Positions 26,709 through 36,514 are shown, counted from the stretch's first letter. The stretch is DNA of 64,000 nucleotides from Paramicrobacterium humi (GCF_900105715.1 NZ_FNRY01000001.1:1984001-2048000); one strand, 5' to 3'. Translations and numbers: made by a program. Notes: generated from the letters alone by a model not told the origin.

Positions 26709-27578
26709 CTACACGTCGCGGCGCTTCGTCAGAATGGCGCCGAGAACCAGGCCGACCACGATCCACGCGGCGAACACGACGAGCGACCACGTCTGATCGA
26801 GAACGAGCACGCCGTCGACGACGCCCGGCTCCGGGGCCGGTCCGGAGCCCTCTCCGGTGTAGGCGTACAGGGCGGCGCCCACGTTGCCCGGCAGGATCGT
26901 GCCGATGTTCTGCGCCCAGGCGGCTCCCGTGAATCCGCCGACGAGGCTGATGCCGATCGGCGCGACGAACAGGAGTCCGACGGCCGCGGCGATGCCGCCC
27001 GCCGAGTTGCGCAGGATCGCGCCGAGCGAGAACGACAGAAGCGCGATCAGGGCGAGGAAGCCCGCTGCGCCGACAAGAGGCAGCGCGACGGCCGGGTCGC
27101 CGAGATCGGGCGAGACGCCGTTCGCGGCGAACAGCGGGAGCGAGACCGCGAGCGCCGCCGCGATCGAGGCGAGCCCGACGATGAAGGTGACGACCGTGAG
27201 CACGACGGCTTTCGCGGCATACGCGCTCAAGCGCCCCGGCGCGGCCGTGTAGGTCGTGCGGATCATTCCGGTCGTGTACTCGCCGCTGATGACGAGAACC
27301 CCGAGCACCGCTGCGATCAGCGACGTGAAGTTGCCGCCGACGGTCAGATACTGCACGGTCATCGCGTTCTGCGTCGCCTGCGGCAGAACATCCCCGCCGA
27401 CGTTGGAAGACAGCGCCATGAGCGCCGCGAAGCCCGCTGTCGCGAGGATGATGAGCAGATAGCACCAGAGCGTGGAGCGCAGGCTGCGCAGCTTGATCCA
27501 CTCCGAGCGCAGCAGGCCGCTGAAGCGAAGGCGGATGCCGTCGAGCGGCGAGGTGGGGGTGGCGACTGCGGTGGTCAT
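26709..27578 (-). CDS. ABC-2 type exporter permease
   Basis: A 289-residue membrane protein with six predicted helices and the opening SEWIKLRSLRSTLW, typical of actinobacterial ABC-2 permeases. ISGEYTTGMIRTTYTAAPGR is the conserved cytoplasmic segment after the second helix. The start overlaps the stop of the ATPase gene by 4 nt. Together they form an exporter or a lipid/antibiotic-resistance pump of unknown substrate. Confidence 0.9.
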   Translation of the reverse strand: MTTAVATPTSPLDGIRLRFSGLLRSEWIKLRSLRSTLWCYLLIILATAGFAALMALSSNVGGDVLPQATQNAMTVQYLTVGGNFTSLIAAVLGVLVISGEYTTGMIRTTYTAAPGRLSAYAAKAVVLTVVTFIVGLASIAAALAVSLPLFAANGVSPDLGDPAVALPLVGAAGFLALIALLSFSLGAILRNSAGGIAAAVGLLFVAPIGISLVGGFTGAAWAQNIGTILPGNVGAALYAYTGEGSGPAPEPGVVDGVLVLDQTWSLVVFAAWIVVGLVLGAILTKRRDV

Positions 27579-28486
27579 CGTGCGTCCTCCGAACGGTACT
27601 CGACGGCGTCATGCGTCAGTTCAAGGTAGGCGTCCTCGAGCGAGGCGCCGACAGGGGTGAGCTCGTGCAGCACTATGCCGGCCGCCGCGGCGGCCTCGCC
27701 GATCTGGCGGGCCTCAAGCCCCGCGACGGCGAGCAGCCCGTCGTCGAGCGGGTTGACGGTGACATCGGGGCCGGCGAGCGTCTCCGCGAGCGCGGTCGCC
27801 TGCGGCGTGCGCACGTGCACGAGGTTGCCGTGCGACGCGGCGAGCAGCTCGCCGATCGGCGCGTCGGCGAGGATGCGACCGCGACCGAGCACGATCACGT
27901 GATCGGCGGTCTGCGCCATCTCGCTCATGAGGTGCGAGGAGAGGAAGACGGTGCGTCCTTCGCTCGCCAGATGCCGAGTGAGGCCGCGCACCCACAGCAC
28001 GCCTTCCGGGTCAAGCCCGTTCACGGGCTCGTCGAGAATCAGCGTGTGGGGGTCGCCGAGCAGCGCCGCGGCGATGCCGAGGCGCTGGCCCATGCCGAGC
28101 GAGAAGCCGCCGACGCGCTTGTTCGCGACGGGACCGAGCCCCGTCAGCTCGATGACCTCGGTGACGCGCTTCTTGGAGATGCCGTGGGTCGCCGCGAGGG
28201 CGAGCAAGTGGTTGAACGCGGTGCGGCCCGTGTGAACGGCCTTGGCCTCGAGCAGAGCGCCGACCTCGCGCAGGGGAGCGGCGTGCTCCACGTACGGCTT
28301 CCCGCCGATGAGGGCCGAGCCCGACAGCGGCCGGTCGAGCCCCATGATCATGCGCATCGTCGTGGACTTGCCGGCACCGTTCGGTCCGAGAAAGCCCGTG
28401 ACGACGCCGGGCCGGATCGTTGTCGTGATGTCGTCGACGGCCAGTTTTGAACCGTACCGTTTGCTCAGGTGCTGGAGTTCGATCAT
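27575..28486 (-). CDS. ABC exporter ATP-binding protein
   Basis: A 303-residue ATPase. Walker A GPNGAGKST (near residue 36), a degenerate signature FSLGMGQRLGIA in place of LSGGQ, Walker B TLILDEPVNGLDPEG, H-loop SSHLMSEM. A C-terminal extension of about 90 residues resembles the regulatory tail of bacitracin- and daunorubicin-type exporters. Partner of the ABC-2 permease downstream. Confidence 0.92.
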   Translation of the reverse strand: MIELQHLSKRYGSKLAVDDITTTIRPGVVTGFLGPNGAGKSTTMRMIMGLDRPLSGSALIGGKPYVEHAAPLREVGALLEAKAVHTGRTAFNHLLALAATHGISKKRVTEVIELTGLGPVANKRVGGFSLGMGQRLGIAAALLGDPHTLILDEPVNGLDPEGVLWVRGLTRHLASEGRTVFLSSHLMSEMAQTADHVIVLGRGRILADAPIGELLAASHGNLVHVRTPQATALAETLAGPDVTVNPLDDGLLAVAGLEARQIGEAAAAAGIVLHELTPVGASLEDAYLELTHDAVEYRSEDAR

Positions 28487-28620
28487 GACCTCAACGTTAC
28501 GGATGCCGCTCCCGGCCGCGCGTCAGCCGACAGAGTGACATGGCGCGACGCCCGGATGACATGTGACAGCGTCGGTGGCGCATCGCATACTTGAGCAGAC
28601 CGCGAGCGAACGGAGACGAT

Positions 28621-29010
28621 ATGACTCTTCCCCTTCCCGTCGATCCGCCCCACCTGGCGACGAGCCCCGCCTTTGCCCACGGCATGATCGCCCCGCCCGG
28701 TCGCACGCTGTACGTCGGCGGTCAGAACGGCGTCGATGGCCACGGGGCCCTGCTCGATGGCCTCGGTTCGCAGACGGAGCAGGCGCTGCGGAACCTGCTC
28801 GCCGTGCTCGCCGAGGCGGGCAGCGGGCCCGAGTACGTCGTCAAGCTCACGATCTACCTCGCGAGCGGAGTCGACCCGACGGAAGCGTACGCCGCGACCG
28901 CGTCGGTGTGGGGCGGCCGGCGCACAGCAGTGACGGTGCTCGCCGTGACGCCCGCGAAGCCCGGTGCTCTCGTGGAGATCGACGCTGTCGCCGTCGTCCC
29001 CGAGCGCTGA
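28621..29010 (+). CDS. RidA/YjgF family protein
   Basis: A 129-residue enamine/imine deaminase-like protein. GRTLYVGGQNGVDGHG, EQALRNLLAVLAEAGSGPEYVVKLTIYL and the terminal ALVEIDAVAV match the family. The conserved Arg of true RidA enzymes (RxxxxxxK block) appears as GGRRTAVTVLAV and the C-terminal Glu is present (VEID), so deaminase activity is plausible. The ATG at 28621 follows CGGAGA; an in-frame start at 28591 adds ten unconserved residues. Confidence 0.9.
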   Translation: MTLPLPVDPPHLATSPAFAHGMIAPPGRTLYVGGQNGVDGHGALLDGLGSQTEQALRNLLAVLAEAGSGPEYVVKLTIYLASGVDPTEAYAATASVWGGRRTAVTVLAVTPAKPGALVEIDAVAVVPER

Positions 29011-29015
29011 CCCGC

Positions 29016-30020
29016 TCAGCCCTCAGGGGGAGGAGCGGTCGTCGCTCGCACGACGAGCGCCGTCGGCAGCCGGATGTGCGTGTTCTCCGGCGTGTGCCCG
29101 TCCATGAGCGTGAGCAGCATCGAGAGCGCCTCCTCGCCGAGTCGCTGCATGGACTGCCGCACCGTCGTGAGCGGAACGGCGCGGCGTGCCGCCTCGGGGA
29201 CGTCATCGAAGCCCACGATCGAGAGGTCGCGGGGGACGGAGAGCCCGAGGCTCGTCGCGAGCTCGTGCACCGCGATGGCCGAGATGTCGTTGGCAGCGAA
29301 GACCGCGGTCGGGCGGTCGGCGCTCGCGAGCAACGAGCCGGTGCGCTCGCGAGCGGCATCCGGTTCATATCGTCCGACGCGCACAAGAGCCGGATCGAAG
29401 GCGATTCCGGCATCGCTCAGCGCCTGGCGATAGCCGGCCTCGCGCAGCGACGAGGAGCGCAGGTCGGGGCGGCCCGCGACGAACCCGATGCGCCGGTGGC
29501 CGAGCTGGATGAGGTGGCGTGTCGCCTGGAGGGCGCCGCCGAAGTTGTCGGATTCGACTGTCGGCAGATCCGCGCGTCCCGTGTGCGGGTCGATAGCGAC
29601 GATGGGGATGTCGGAGCTCGCGCCGACGACGGTCGGAGTGACCATGATGGCGCCGTCGATGAGAGTCCCGCTCAGGCGACTGAGGGAGCGTCGCTCCCAG
29701 CCCTCGCTGTCGCGCTGGCGTGAACCGCTGTAGGCGAGAAGGTCGAGCTCGGAATCGTGCAGGGCCGCTCCGACGCCCTTGAGGATCTCGGCGCTGAACG
29801 GTTCGAAATCGGCGACGAGCACGCCGATCACGCCCGTGTGCCGGGAGCGCATGCTGCTCGCGACGAGACTGGAGGCATAGCCGAGCTTCTCGACCGCGTC
29901 CATCACGCGGCGAGCCGTGTCGGCCGCGATGCCGTAGCGTCCGTTCACCGCCTTGGAGACGGTCGCGACGGAGACGCCGGCCTCTCTCGCCACGTCGTGG
30001 ATTGTCGCTCGTCGAGCCAT
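29016..30020 (-). CDS. LacI-family regulator of the GH3 island
   Basis: A 334-residue repressor. Helix-turn-helix TIHDVAREAGVSVATVSKAV, hinge GYASSLVASSMRS, sensor domain ending in LSIVGFDDVPEAARRAVPLTTVRQ. It is divergent from the third importer operon with 187 nt between. An overlapping pair of palindromes (30044-30059) 24 nt upstream of its start is the likely operator. The ATG at 30020 is chosen because the helix-turn-helix begins right after it. Confidence 0.93.
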   Translation of the reverse strand: MARRATIHDVAREAGVSVATVSKAVNGRYGIAADTARRVMDAVEKLGYASSLVASSMRSRHTGVIGVLVADFEPFSAEILKGVGAALHDSELDLLAYSGSRQRDSEGWERRSLSRLSGTLIDGAIMVTPTVVGASSDIPIVAIDPHTGRADLPTVESDNFGGALQATRHLIQLGHRRIGFVAGRPDLRSSSLREAGYRQALSDAGIAFDPALVRVGRYEPDAARERTGSLLASADRPTAVFAANDISAIAVHELATSLGLSVPRDLSIVGFDDVPEAARRAVPLTTVRQSMQRLGEEALSMLLTLMDGHTPENTHIRLPTALVVRATTAPPPEG

Positions 30021-30043
30021 GTCAGGACGATAGCATGGAAAAG

Positions 30044-30059
30044 GTTTTCGAAAACGTTT
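30044..30059. promoter_or_regulatory. Overlapping LacI-type operator palindromes
   Basis: GTTTTCGAAAAC (perfect, 30044-30055) overlaps AAACGTTT (perfect, 30052-30059). Both are classic LacI-family operator cores, close to the regulator start and upstream of the importer. Confidence 0.65.
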
Positions 30060-30207
30060 GACAGGTTTCCGACGGATTGTCATCATCGAGTCAATGATCG
30101 CGCGCTCACAGCTACGACTGCGCGGATTCTAACGGCGGGCCCCTCGCCCGCACGCACCGCGTCCTCCCTTCAGAGGGACGTCGCTCAACGAAGAGAAAAG
30201 GTGAGAC

Positions 30208-31500
30208 ATGAAGGCAAGAAAGATTCTCGCCGGGTCTGCAGCGCTTCTGGCTGGAGCACTCGTGCTGAGTGGATGCAGCAGTTCAGGCTCAGGTGATGGC
30301 GGCGATGGCGGCGACGTCACCATGACCTTCTGGCACAACTCGACGACCGGGCCGGGCAAGCAGTACTGGGCCGACACGGCAAAGGCGTTCGAAGACGCCA
30401 ATCCGGGCGTGACGATCAAGATCCAGTCCATCCAGAACGAGGACATGGACGGCAAGCTTCAGACCGCCCTCAACTCGGGCGACGCGCCGGACATCTTCAT
30501 GGCGCGCGGCGGCGGAAAGCTCGCGGCGGTCGTCGCGGCCGGGCAGGCGATGGACATCACGGACAAGCTGACGGATGACACGAAGAACGCCCTCGGCGAC
30601 GCGGCGCTCAGCTCGCTCTCGGTCGACGGGAAGATCTACGGCGTACCGACGTCGATCCTCCCGGGCGGCATCTATTACAGCAAGGATCTGTTCAAGCAGG
30701 CCGGGATCACGGACACGCCGAAGACGATGGCCGACCTCGACGACGCGGTCACGAAGCTGAAGGACGCCGGTATCGACCCGATCGCGCTCGGCGCGAAGGA
30801 CGCGTGGCCCGCCGCGCACTGGTACTACTTCTTCGCGCTGCGTGAATGCTCCCAGGACGTCATCGCGAAGGCCGCGAGCGACCCGAACTTCGACGACGAG
30901 TGCTGGCTTCGCGCGGGCGAGGACCTGCAGAAGTTCTCCAAGACCGACCCGTTCAACAAGGGCTTCCTGACCACCTCCGCCCAGCAGGGCGCGGGAAGCT
31001 CCGCCGGACTGGTCGCCAACCACAAGGCGGCGATGGAGCTCATGGGCGCGTGGGACCCGGGCGTGATCGCCTCCCTGACTCCCGACAAGAAGCCGCTGCC
31101 GGACCTCGGCTGGTTCCCGTTCCCCGCCACCGCGCAAGGTGAAGGCGACCCGAGCGCGATGATGGGCGGCGTCGACGGCTTCACCTGCTGGGTCAACGCG
31201 CCCGAGCAGTGCGCCGACTTCCTCAACTTCATCGCCGAGAAGAAGAACCAGGAAGGCTACGCCGACGCGTTCGTCACCCTCCCCGCAAGCCAGGAGGCGC
31301 AGGGCGTCGTCACGGACCCCGCGCTCAAGGACGTGCTGGCCTCGTACAACGACGCCGCCTACGTCTCGGTCTGGCTCGACACCCTGCTCGGGCAGAACGT
31401 CGGCAACGCGCTCAACGTCGCAGTCGTCGACATGCTCGCCGGCAAGGGCACGCCGCAAGGCATCGTCGATGGCGTGACGAACGCGCTCAAGAAGGGATAA
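30208..31500 (+). CDS. ABC sugar importer, solute-binding lipoprotein (GH3 island)
   Basis: A 430-residue binding lipoprotein with lipobox LSGC (Cys near 22) followed by a Ser/Gly/Asp linker. TFWHNSTTGPGKQYWADTAKAFEDANPGV is the family start; four later cysteines (RECSQ, DECW, FTCWV, EQCADF) may form disulfides outside the cell, an uncommon feature compared with the other two binding proteins here. With GH3 glycosidase downstream the ligand is probably a beta-linked oligosaccharide. Confidence 0.92.
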   Translation: MKARKILAGSAALLAGALVLSGCSSSGSGDGGDGGDVTMTFWHNSTTGPGKQYWADTAKAFEDANPGVTIKIQSIQNEDMDGKLQTALNSGDAPDIFMARGGGKLAAVVAAGQAMDITDKLTDDTKNALGDAALSSLSVDGKIYGVPTSILPGGIYYSKDLFKQAGITDTPKTMADLDDAVTKLKDAGIDPIALGAKDAWPAAHWYYFFALRECSQDVIAKAASDPNFDDECWLRAGEDLQKFSKTDPFNKGFLTTSAQQGAGSSAGLVANHKAAMELMGAWDPGVIASLTPDKKPLPDLGWFPFPATAQGEGDPSAMMGGVDGFTCWVNAPEQCADFLNFIAEKKNQEGYADAFVTLPASQEAQGVVTDPALKDVLASYNDAAYVSVWLDTLLGQNVGNALNVAVVDMLAGKGTPQGIVDGVTNALKKG

Positions 31501-31511
31501 GGCACCACGTC

Positions 31512-32522
31512 ATGACCGCTCGCGCGATCCCCTCGTCCTCGCGGCGAGCGAACGTGACTGAGACGTCTGCCGGGGGAGGCGTTCCCACGCCGCCCCCGGC
31601 CAGGCGCCGCCGCGCCCCGCTGGGGTGGAGGACTCGACTTGAGATCGTGCTCCTCGTCGGGCCGGCGCTCGTCATGTTCCTCGCCTTCGTCATCTACCCC
31701 GTCGTCATGGCGGCGTACTACGGGTTCTTCCGCTGGCACGGCTACGGGCCCGCCACCGACTTCGTCGGGCTGCAGAACTACATCACGATCATCCAGGACC
31801 CGTCGTTCCAGGAAGCGCTCATGCACAACGGCATCATCGTCGTGCTCTCGCTCGTCCTGCAGGGTCCCGCGGCGATTCTGCTCGCCTTGCTTCTCAACCG
31901 CCGGATGCGCGGCCAATCGCTCATCCGGGTCCTCATCTTCGTCCCGTACGTGATCTCGGAAGTCGTCGTCGGAACCGGCTGGAGCCTCATGCTCCAGACC
32001 ACCGGAGCGCTCAACAGCTTCCTCGAGAAGATCGGCCTCGGCTCTCTCGCGACCGACTGGCTCGCCGACCCGAACATCGCGATCTGGACGCTCATGCTCA
32101 TCATCACGTGGAAGTACGTCGGCTTCGCCGTCATCATCTTCCTCGCCGGGCTGCAGGGCATCCCCGACGAGCTCACCGAGGCCGCCCAGATCGACGGCGC
32201 CTCCTACTGGCAGATCCAGCGCCAGATCATGTTCCCGCTCCTCGGGCCGACGCTGCGCATCTGGGCCTTCCTGTCGATCATCGGATCGCTTCAACTGTTC
32301 GACCTCGTCTACATCGTCTGGGGCCAGTACGTCGCCTCCACGGCGGGAACCTCCACGATGGCCACCTACATGGTCGCCAACGGACGCAACGCGGGAAGCT
32401 ACGGCTACGGCAACGCAGTCGCCGTCGTCCTGTTCCTCATCTCGCTCGTCGTCGCTCTCGTCTACCAGCGTTTCGTGCTTCGACGCGACACGGCAGGCGC
32501 TCTCACGGAAAGGAACGGCTGA
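31512..32522 (+). CDS. ABC sugar importer, permease (MalF type, GH3 island)
   Basis: A 336-residue permease with a Pro/Arg-rich cytoplasmic tail of about 45 residues at the N-terminus and six helices. EAA loop LTEAAQIDGASYWQIQRQIMFP. The ATG at 31512 has a weak ribosome site; GTG at 31554 is a possible alternative. Its TGA shares a base with the next ATG. Confidence 0.9.
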   Translation: MTARAIPSSSRRANVTETSAGGGVPTPPPARRRRAPLGWRTRLEIVLLVGPALVMFLAFVIYPVVMAAYYGFFRWHGYGPATDFVGLQNYITIIQDPSFQEALMHNGIIVVLSLVLQGPAAILLALLLNRRMRGQSLIRVLIFVPYVISEVVVGTGWSLMLQTTGALNSFLEKIGLGSLATDWLADPNIAIWTLMLIITWKYVGFAVIIFLAGLQGIPDELTEAAQIDGASYWQIQRQIMFPLLGPTLRIWAFLSIIGSLQLFDLVYIVWGQYVASTAGTSTMATYMVANGRNAGSYGYGNAVAVVLFLISLVVALVYQRFVLRRDTAGALTERNG

Positions 32523-33391
32523 TGGCCACGTCGACCATGCGCATGAGCCTTGGCGCTCGCCGAGGCCGCCCCAAGCTCGCGTGGGGAAGTCCCGTCGTCT
32601 ACTTCGTCGCGCTCGTCGTGATAGCGCTCATGCTCGCGCCGATCGCCTACATCATCCTCGGCGGGTTCCGCACGAACGCGCAGATCACGACCGACCCCTC
32701 CGGGTTCCCTGCGCCCTGGGAGATCGGCAACTACCTCACGGTTCTGTTCGGCAGCGTGTTCTGGCAGCAAGTGCTCAACTCGACGATCGCGGCGCTCGGC
32801 ACGACGCTCGGGGCCGTCGTGCTCGGTCTCGCCGCGAGCTACGTGATCGCGCGGTACCGATTCCGGGCGAGCGGCGTGCTGTACGCCATCTTCGCCGCGG
32901 GACTCATGTTTCCGATCACCGTCGCGATCACGCCGCTGTACCTCGTTGTGAAGAACCTCGGGCTCATGAACTCGCTCGCGGGAGTCATCCTCCCGCAGAT
33001 CGCGTTCGCGCTCCCGACGACGATCATCATCCTCGTGCCCTTCCTCCGCGCGATTCCGAGCGAGATCGAAGAGGCCGCGTTCATCGACGGCTGCTCCCGG
33101 CTCGGCTTCTTCTGGCGCATGGTCGTGCCCCTCGCGGTCCCCGGCGTCATCACGACCGGGATCCTCGCCTTCATCGGCAGCTGGAACGGGTACATCCTTC
33201 CCCTGTTCATCCTCAACGACGCGTCCACGTTCACGCTGCCGCTCGGCGTGCAGGCCTTCGCGTCCCAGTACTCGGTGGACACGGCGAAGGTGCTCGCCTT
33301 CACCTCGCTGTCGATGATTCCCGCGCTCGTGTTCTTCAGCCTGTTCGAGCGTCGCATCGTCGGCGGTCTCACCGGCGCGGTCAAGGGCTGA
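32522..33391 (+). CDS. ABC sugar importer, permease (MalG type, GH3 island)
   Basis: A 289-residue permease with six helices; EAA loop IEEAAFIDGCSRLGFFWRMVVPL. GGAAAGGA precedes the start. No ATPase gene is present in this operon either. Confidence 0.9.
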   Translation: MATSTMRMSLGARRGRPKLAWGSPVVYFVALVVIALMLAPIAYIILGGFRTNAQITTDPSGFPAPWEIGNYLTVLFGSVFWQQVLNSTIAALGTTLGAVVLGLAASYVIARYRFRASGVLYAIFAAGLMFPITVAITPLYLVVKNLGLMNSLAGVILPQIAFALPTTIIILVPFLRAIPSEIEEAAFIDGCSRLGFFWRMVVPLAVPGVITTGILAFIGSWNGYILPLFILNDASTFTLPLGVQAFASQYSVDTAKVLAFTSLSMIPALVFFSLFERRIVGGLTGAVKG

Positions 33392-33449
33392 CGTGTCAGC
33401 GCCGTCACCGCGCGTCCGCAGTTCGCATCATCGCAGAGAAGAGAAACAC

Positions 33450-35759
33450 ATGGATCGCTCCGGCCTGCCGCAGTACTCGGCCCGCGTGCGGGACTTGCAC
33501 GCGCGCATGACCCTCGAGGAGAAGCTCGCCCAGATCGTCGGCTTCTGGGTCGACCAGGGCGGAGAAGTCGTCGCCCCTCTCGCGGGCGAGATGGCGACCT
33601 CGACGAAGTACGAGGAAGCGACGCGGCACGGCATCGGGCACCTGACGCGCGTGTACGGCACCCGCCCGGTCGATCCCGCCGAGCGCGCTGCCTGGCTCGC
33701 CAGGGAGCAGCGTCGCCTGCGCACGCAGACCCGGCTCGGCATCCCCGCGATCGTGCACGAGGAGTGCCTCACGGGACTCGCCGCCTGGAAGGCCGCCGCG
33801 TTCCCGACACCACTTGCCTGGGGCGCCTCCTTCGACCCGCAGCTCGTTGAGCGCATGGCGGGGCTCATCGGCTCGTCGATGCGCTCCCTCGGCATCCACC
33901 AGGGACTCGCGCCCGTGCTCGACGTCATCCGCGATCCGCGGTGGGGTCGCGTCGACGAGTGCATCGCCGAGGACCCGTACGTCGTCGGAACCATCGGCAC
34001 CGCATACGTGCGCGGCCTCCAAGCGGAAGGCGTGCACGCGACCCTCAAGCACTTCGTCGGCTACTCAGCCTCGCAGGCCGGACGCAACCACGCTCCCGTG
34101 CACGCGGGGCCGCGCGAGATCGCGGACGTGCTGCTCCCGCCGTTCGAGATGGCCGTGCGCGACGGCGGCGTGCGCTCGGTCATGAACTCGTACGCCGAGA
34201 TCGACGGCGTCCCCGTCGGCGCCGATCCGGCCTACCTCACCGAGCTGCTGCGCGGAGAATGGGGCTTCGACGGCGTCGTGGTCTCGGACTACTTCGCCGT
34301 CGCGTTCCTGCACATGATGCACGCGATCGCCGCCGACGACGGCGAAGCGGCCCAGCTCGCGCTGACCGCGGGCATCGACGTCGAGCTGCCGACCGGCGAC
34401 GCCTATCTCGAACCGCTCGCGGCGCGCGTGCGTGCGGGTCTCGCCGACGAAGCGCTCATCGACACGGCCGTGCTCCGGCTGCTCGCGCAGAAGGAGGATC
34501 TCGGTCTGCTCGAGGAGGACTTCGCGTTCGAGCCCGAGCCCGTCGACCTCGACTCGCCCGAGCACCGCGCGGTCGCGCGCGAGCTCGCGGAGGAGTCGGT
34601 CGTGCTGCTCAGCAACGACGGCACTCTGCCGCTTCCAGAGGGCGACCCCCGGTCGCGGCGCATCGCGCTGATCGGCCCGAACGCGGACTCCCGCGACGCG
34701 CTCATGGGCTGCTACTCGTTCGCCAACCACGTGCTCGCGCACCACCCCGACGTGCCGCTCGGCGTCGAGATCCCGACGCTCGCCGAGTCGCTGCGCGCCG
34801 AGTGGCCGCTCGCCGAGATCAGCCAGGTCGCCGGCTGCGCCGTCGACGGCGATGACCGCTCGGGCATCCCGGCAGCCGTCGCCGCCGCGCGTGAGTCCGA
34901 CGTCGCGATCATCGTCGCGGGCGACCGTGCGGGCCTGTTCGGACGCGGAACCGTCGGTGAGGGAAACGATGCCGAGAGCCTCGAGCTGCCGGGAGTGCAG
35001 CGCGAGCTCGTCGAGGCGGTCGTCGCGACCGGGACGCCCGTCGTGCTCGTGCTCGTCACCGGCCGGCCCTACGCCATCGGCTGGGCGATCGAGGGCGAGC
35101 ACGCGCCACGCGCTGTCGTGCAGGCCTTCTTCCCCGGCGAAGAGGGGGCCGGCGCGATCGCCGGCATCCTCTCGGGTCGAGTGACGCCCTCCGGGCGGCT
35201 TCCCGTCTCGCTGCCGCGCTCGGCCGGGGCGCAGCCGTACTCGTATCTGCACCCGATCCTCGGCGGCAACTCAGAGATCACCGCGACAAACACCACTCCC
35301 GTGCTGCCGTTCGGGCATGGACTCTCCTACACGACGTTCGAGCACTCGGACCTCGCTGTCGACGCCGTCGAGGTTCCCGCGGGCGGCACGTTCGGGGTGA
35401 GCGTCACCGTGCGAAACACGGGAGAGCGCGCGGGCGCCGACGTCGTGCAGCTGTACGCGCACGACGAGTTCGCGAGCGTCACGCGCCCTGTCGCGCAATT
35501 GCTCGGCTACGCTCGCGTGGACCTCGAACCCGGAGAATCGGCCGCCGTCGAGTTCCGCGTGCCGACGTCGCGGCTCGCCTTCTCCGACCGTTCGCTTCGC
35601 CGCGTGATCGAGCCTGGCGGCATCCAACTCTGGGTCGGACCCTCGTGCGACAAGCGGGAGACCGAGACGCGCCTCGAGATAACGGGCGACACCGTCGCTG
35701 TGGGGGTGCACGACGAGCGCCTTGTCGGCGTATCGGTCGTCGCGGCCGTCGCACTGTAA
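33450..35759 (+). CDS. Beta-glucosidase/beta-xylosidase, GH3 family
   Basis: A 769-residue cytoplasmic glycosidase. The N-terminal (alpha/beta)8 domain holds the substrate block DPRWGRVDECIAEDP, KHFVGYSASQAGRNHAPV and the nucleophile Asp280 in VVVSDYFAV. A second alpha/beta domain carries the likely general acid (VGEGNDAESLELPG) and a C-terminal fibronectin-III-like domain follows. The ATG at 33450 after GAGAAGAGAAA is favoured over the GTG at 33393. No signal peptide, so it acts on imported oligosaccharides. Beta-xylosidase versus beta-glucosidase cannot be settled by eye. Confidence 0.92.
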   Translation: MDRSGLPQYSARVRDLHARMTLEEKLAQIVGFWVDQGGEVVAPLAGEMATSTKYEEATRHGIGHLTRVYGTRPVDPAERAAWLAREQRRLRTQTRLGIPAIVHEECLTGLAAWKAAAFPTPLAWGASFDPQLVERMAGLIGSSMRSLGIHQGLAPVLDVIRDPRWGRVDECIAEDPYVVGTIGTAYVRGLQAEGVHATLKHFVGYSASQAGRNHAPVHAGPREIADVLLPPFEMAVRDGGVRSVMNSYAEIDGVPVGADPAYLTELLRGEWGFDGVVVSDYFAVAFLHMMHAIAADDGEAAQLALTAGIDVELPTGDAYLEPLAARVRAGLADEALIDTAVLRLLAQKEDLGLLEEDFAFEPEPVDLDSPEHRAVARELAEESVVLLSNDGTLPLPEGDPRSRRIALIGPNADSRDALMGCYSFANHVLAHHPDVPLGVEIPTLAESLRAEWPLAEISQVAGCAVDGDDRSGIPAAVAAARESDVAIIVAGDRAGLFGRGTVGEGNDAESLELPGVQRELVEAVVATGTPVVLVLVTGRPYAIGWAIEGEHAPRAVVQAFFPGEEGAGAIAGILSGRVTPSGRLPVSLPRSAGAQPYSYLHPILGGNSEITATNTTPVLPFGHGLSYTTFEHSDLAVDAVEVPAGGTFGVSVTVRNTGERAGADVVQLYAHDEFASVTRPVAQLLGYARVDLEPGESAAVEFRVPTSRLAFSDRSLRRVIEPGGIQLWVGPSCDKRETETRLEITGDTVAVGVHDERLVGVSVVAAVAL

Positions 35760-35791
35760 CCGGGCGCGCCGGGCGATGGCAGGATGGAGGA

Positions 35792-36514
35792 ATGTACCGC
35801 ACGCGTGAGGAAGCCCGTTTGGCCACGCGCCGCATCTCCCGTCGCTGGCCGCTCATCTCGGGCATCATCGCGGCGGTCCTCGTGGCGGTTCTCGGACTGC
35901 TCGTATGGCTGCGGCAGGGCCCGTTCAGCGTGGACACCGAGTGGGCGGTGGAAGTGCGCGAAGACCCGACCGGATTCCTCGACATCGTCAGCAACGTGAT
36001 GAATCAGCTCGGCGGCGGTCCCGTCGCGGTCTGGGTCATCCCGCTCCTCGGCGTCGCCGCTCTGCTCATCGTCAAGCGGCCGTTCGCCGCGCTGTACTGG
36101 CTGCTCGCGATCGCCGCGAGCGCGGGAGTCGTGCAGCTCGTCAAGCATCTCATCGGCCGGGAACGACCCGAGGACATGCTCGTCACGAGCGACTTCGGCT
36201 CGTTCCCGTCGGGTCACACGGCGAACGCCGCGACGGTAGCGCTCGTGCTCGGCGTGCTGTTCCCGCGCGTGCTCGTATGGCTCGCCGGCGCCGCGGGCGT
36301 CGCTCTCATGGCGTTCACGCGCACCTACCTCGGTGCGCACTGGCTCACCGACACGATCGGCGGCGTGCTCATCGGCGTGTGCGTCGCCCTCATCATCGGC
36401 GCGCCGTTCGCCGACCGGCTGTTCCGTGAACGGCACCGGCTGCCGGCGCGCCCCCGAACCTCCGCCGCGACCGCGGCGCCCGACGAAAAGAGAAGGAAAC
36501 CGCGTGATCGCTGA
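35792..36514 (+). CDS. PAP2-family membrane phosphatase
   Basis: A 240-residue membrane phosphatase with about five or six helices. The three-part acid-phosphatase signature is clear: KHLIGRERP, PSGHTANA and RTYLGAHWLTD, which supply the catalytic His residues. Probable substrates are undecaprenyl pyrophosphate or phosphatidic-acid-type lipids. The ATG at 35792 follows GGATGGAGG. The next gene starts inside its last 11 nt. Confidence 0.92.
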   Translation: MYRTREEARLATRRISRRWPLISGIIAAVLVAVLGLLVWLRQGPFSVDTEWAVEVREDPTGFLDIVSNVMNQLGGGPVAVWVIPLLGVAALLIVKRPFAALYWLLAIAASAGVVQLVKHLIGRERPEDMLVTSDFGSFPSGHTANAATVALVLGVLFPRVLVWLAGAAGVALMAFTRTYLGAHWLTDTIGGVLIGVCVALIIGAPFADRLFRERHRLPARPRTSAATAAPDEKRRKPRDR

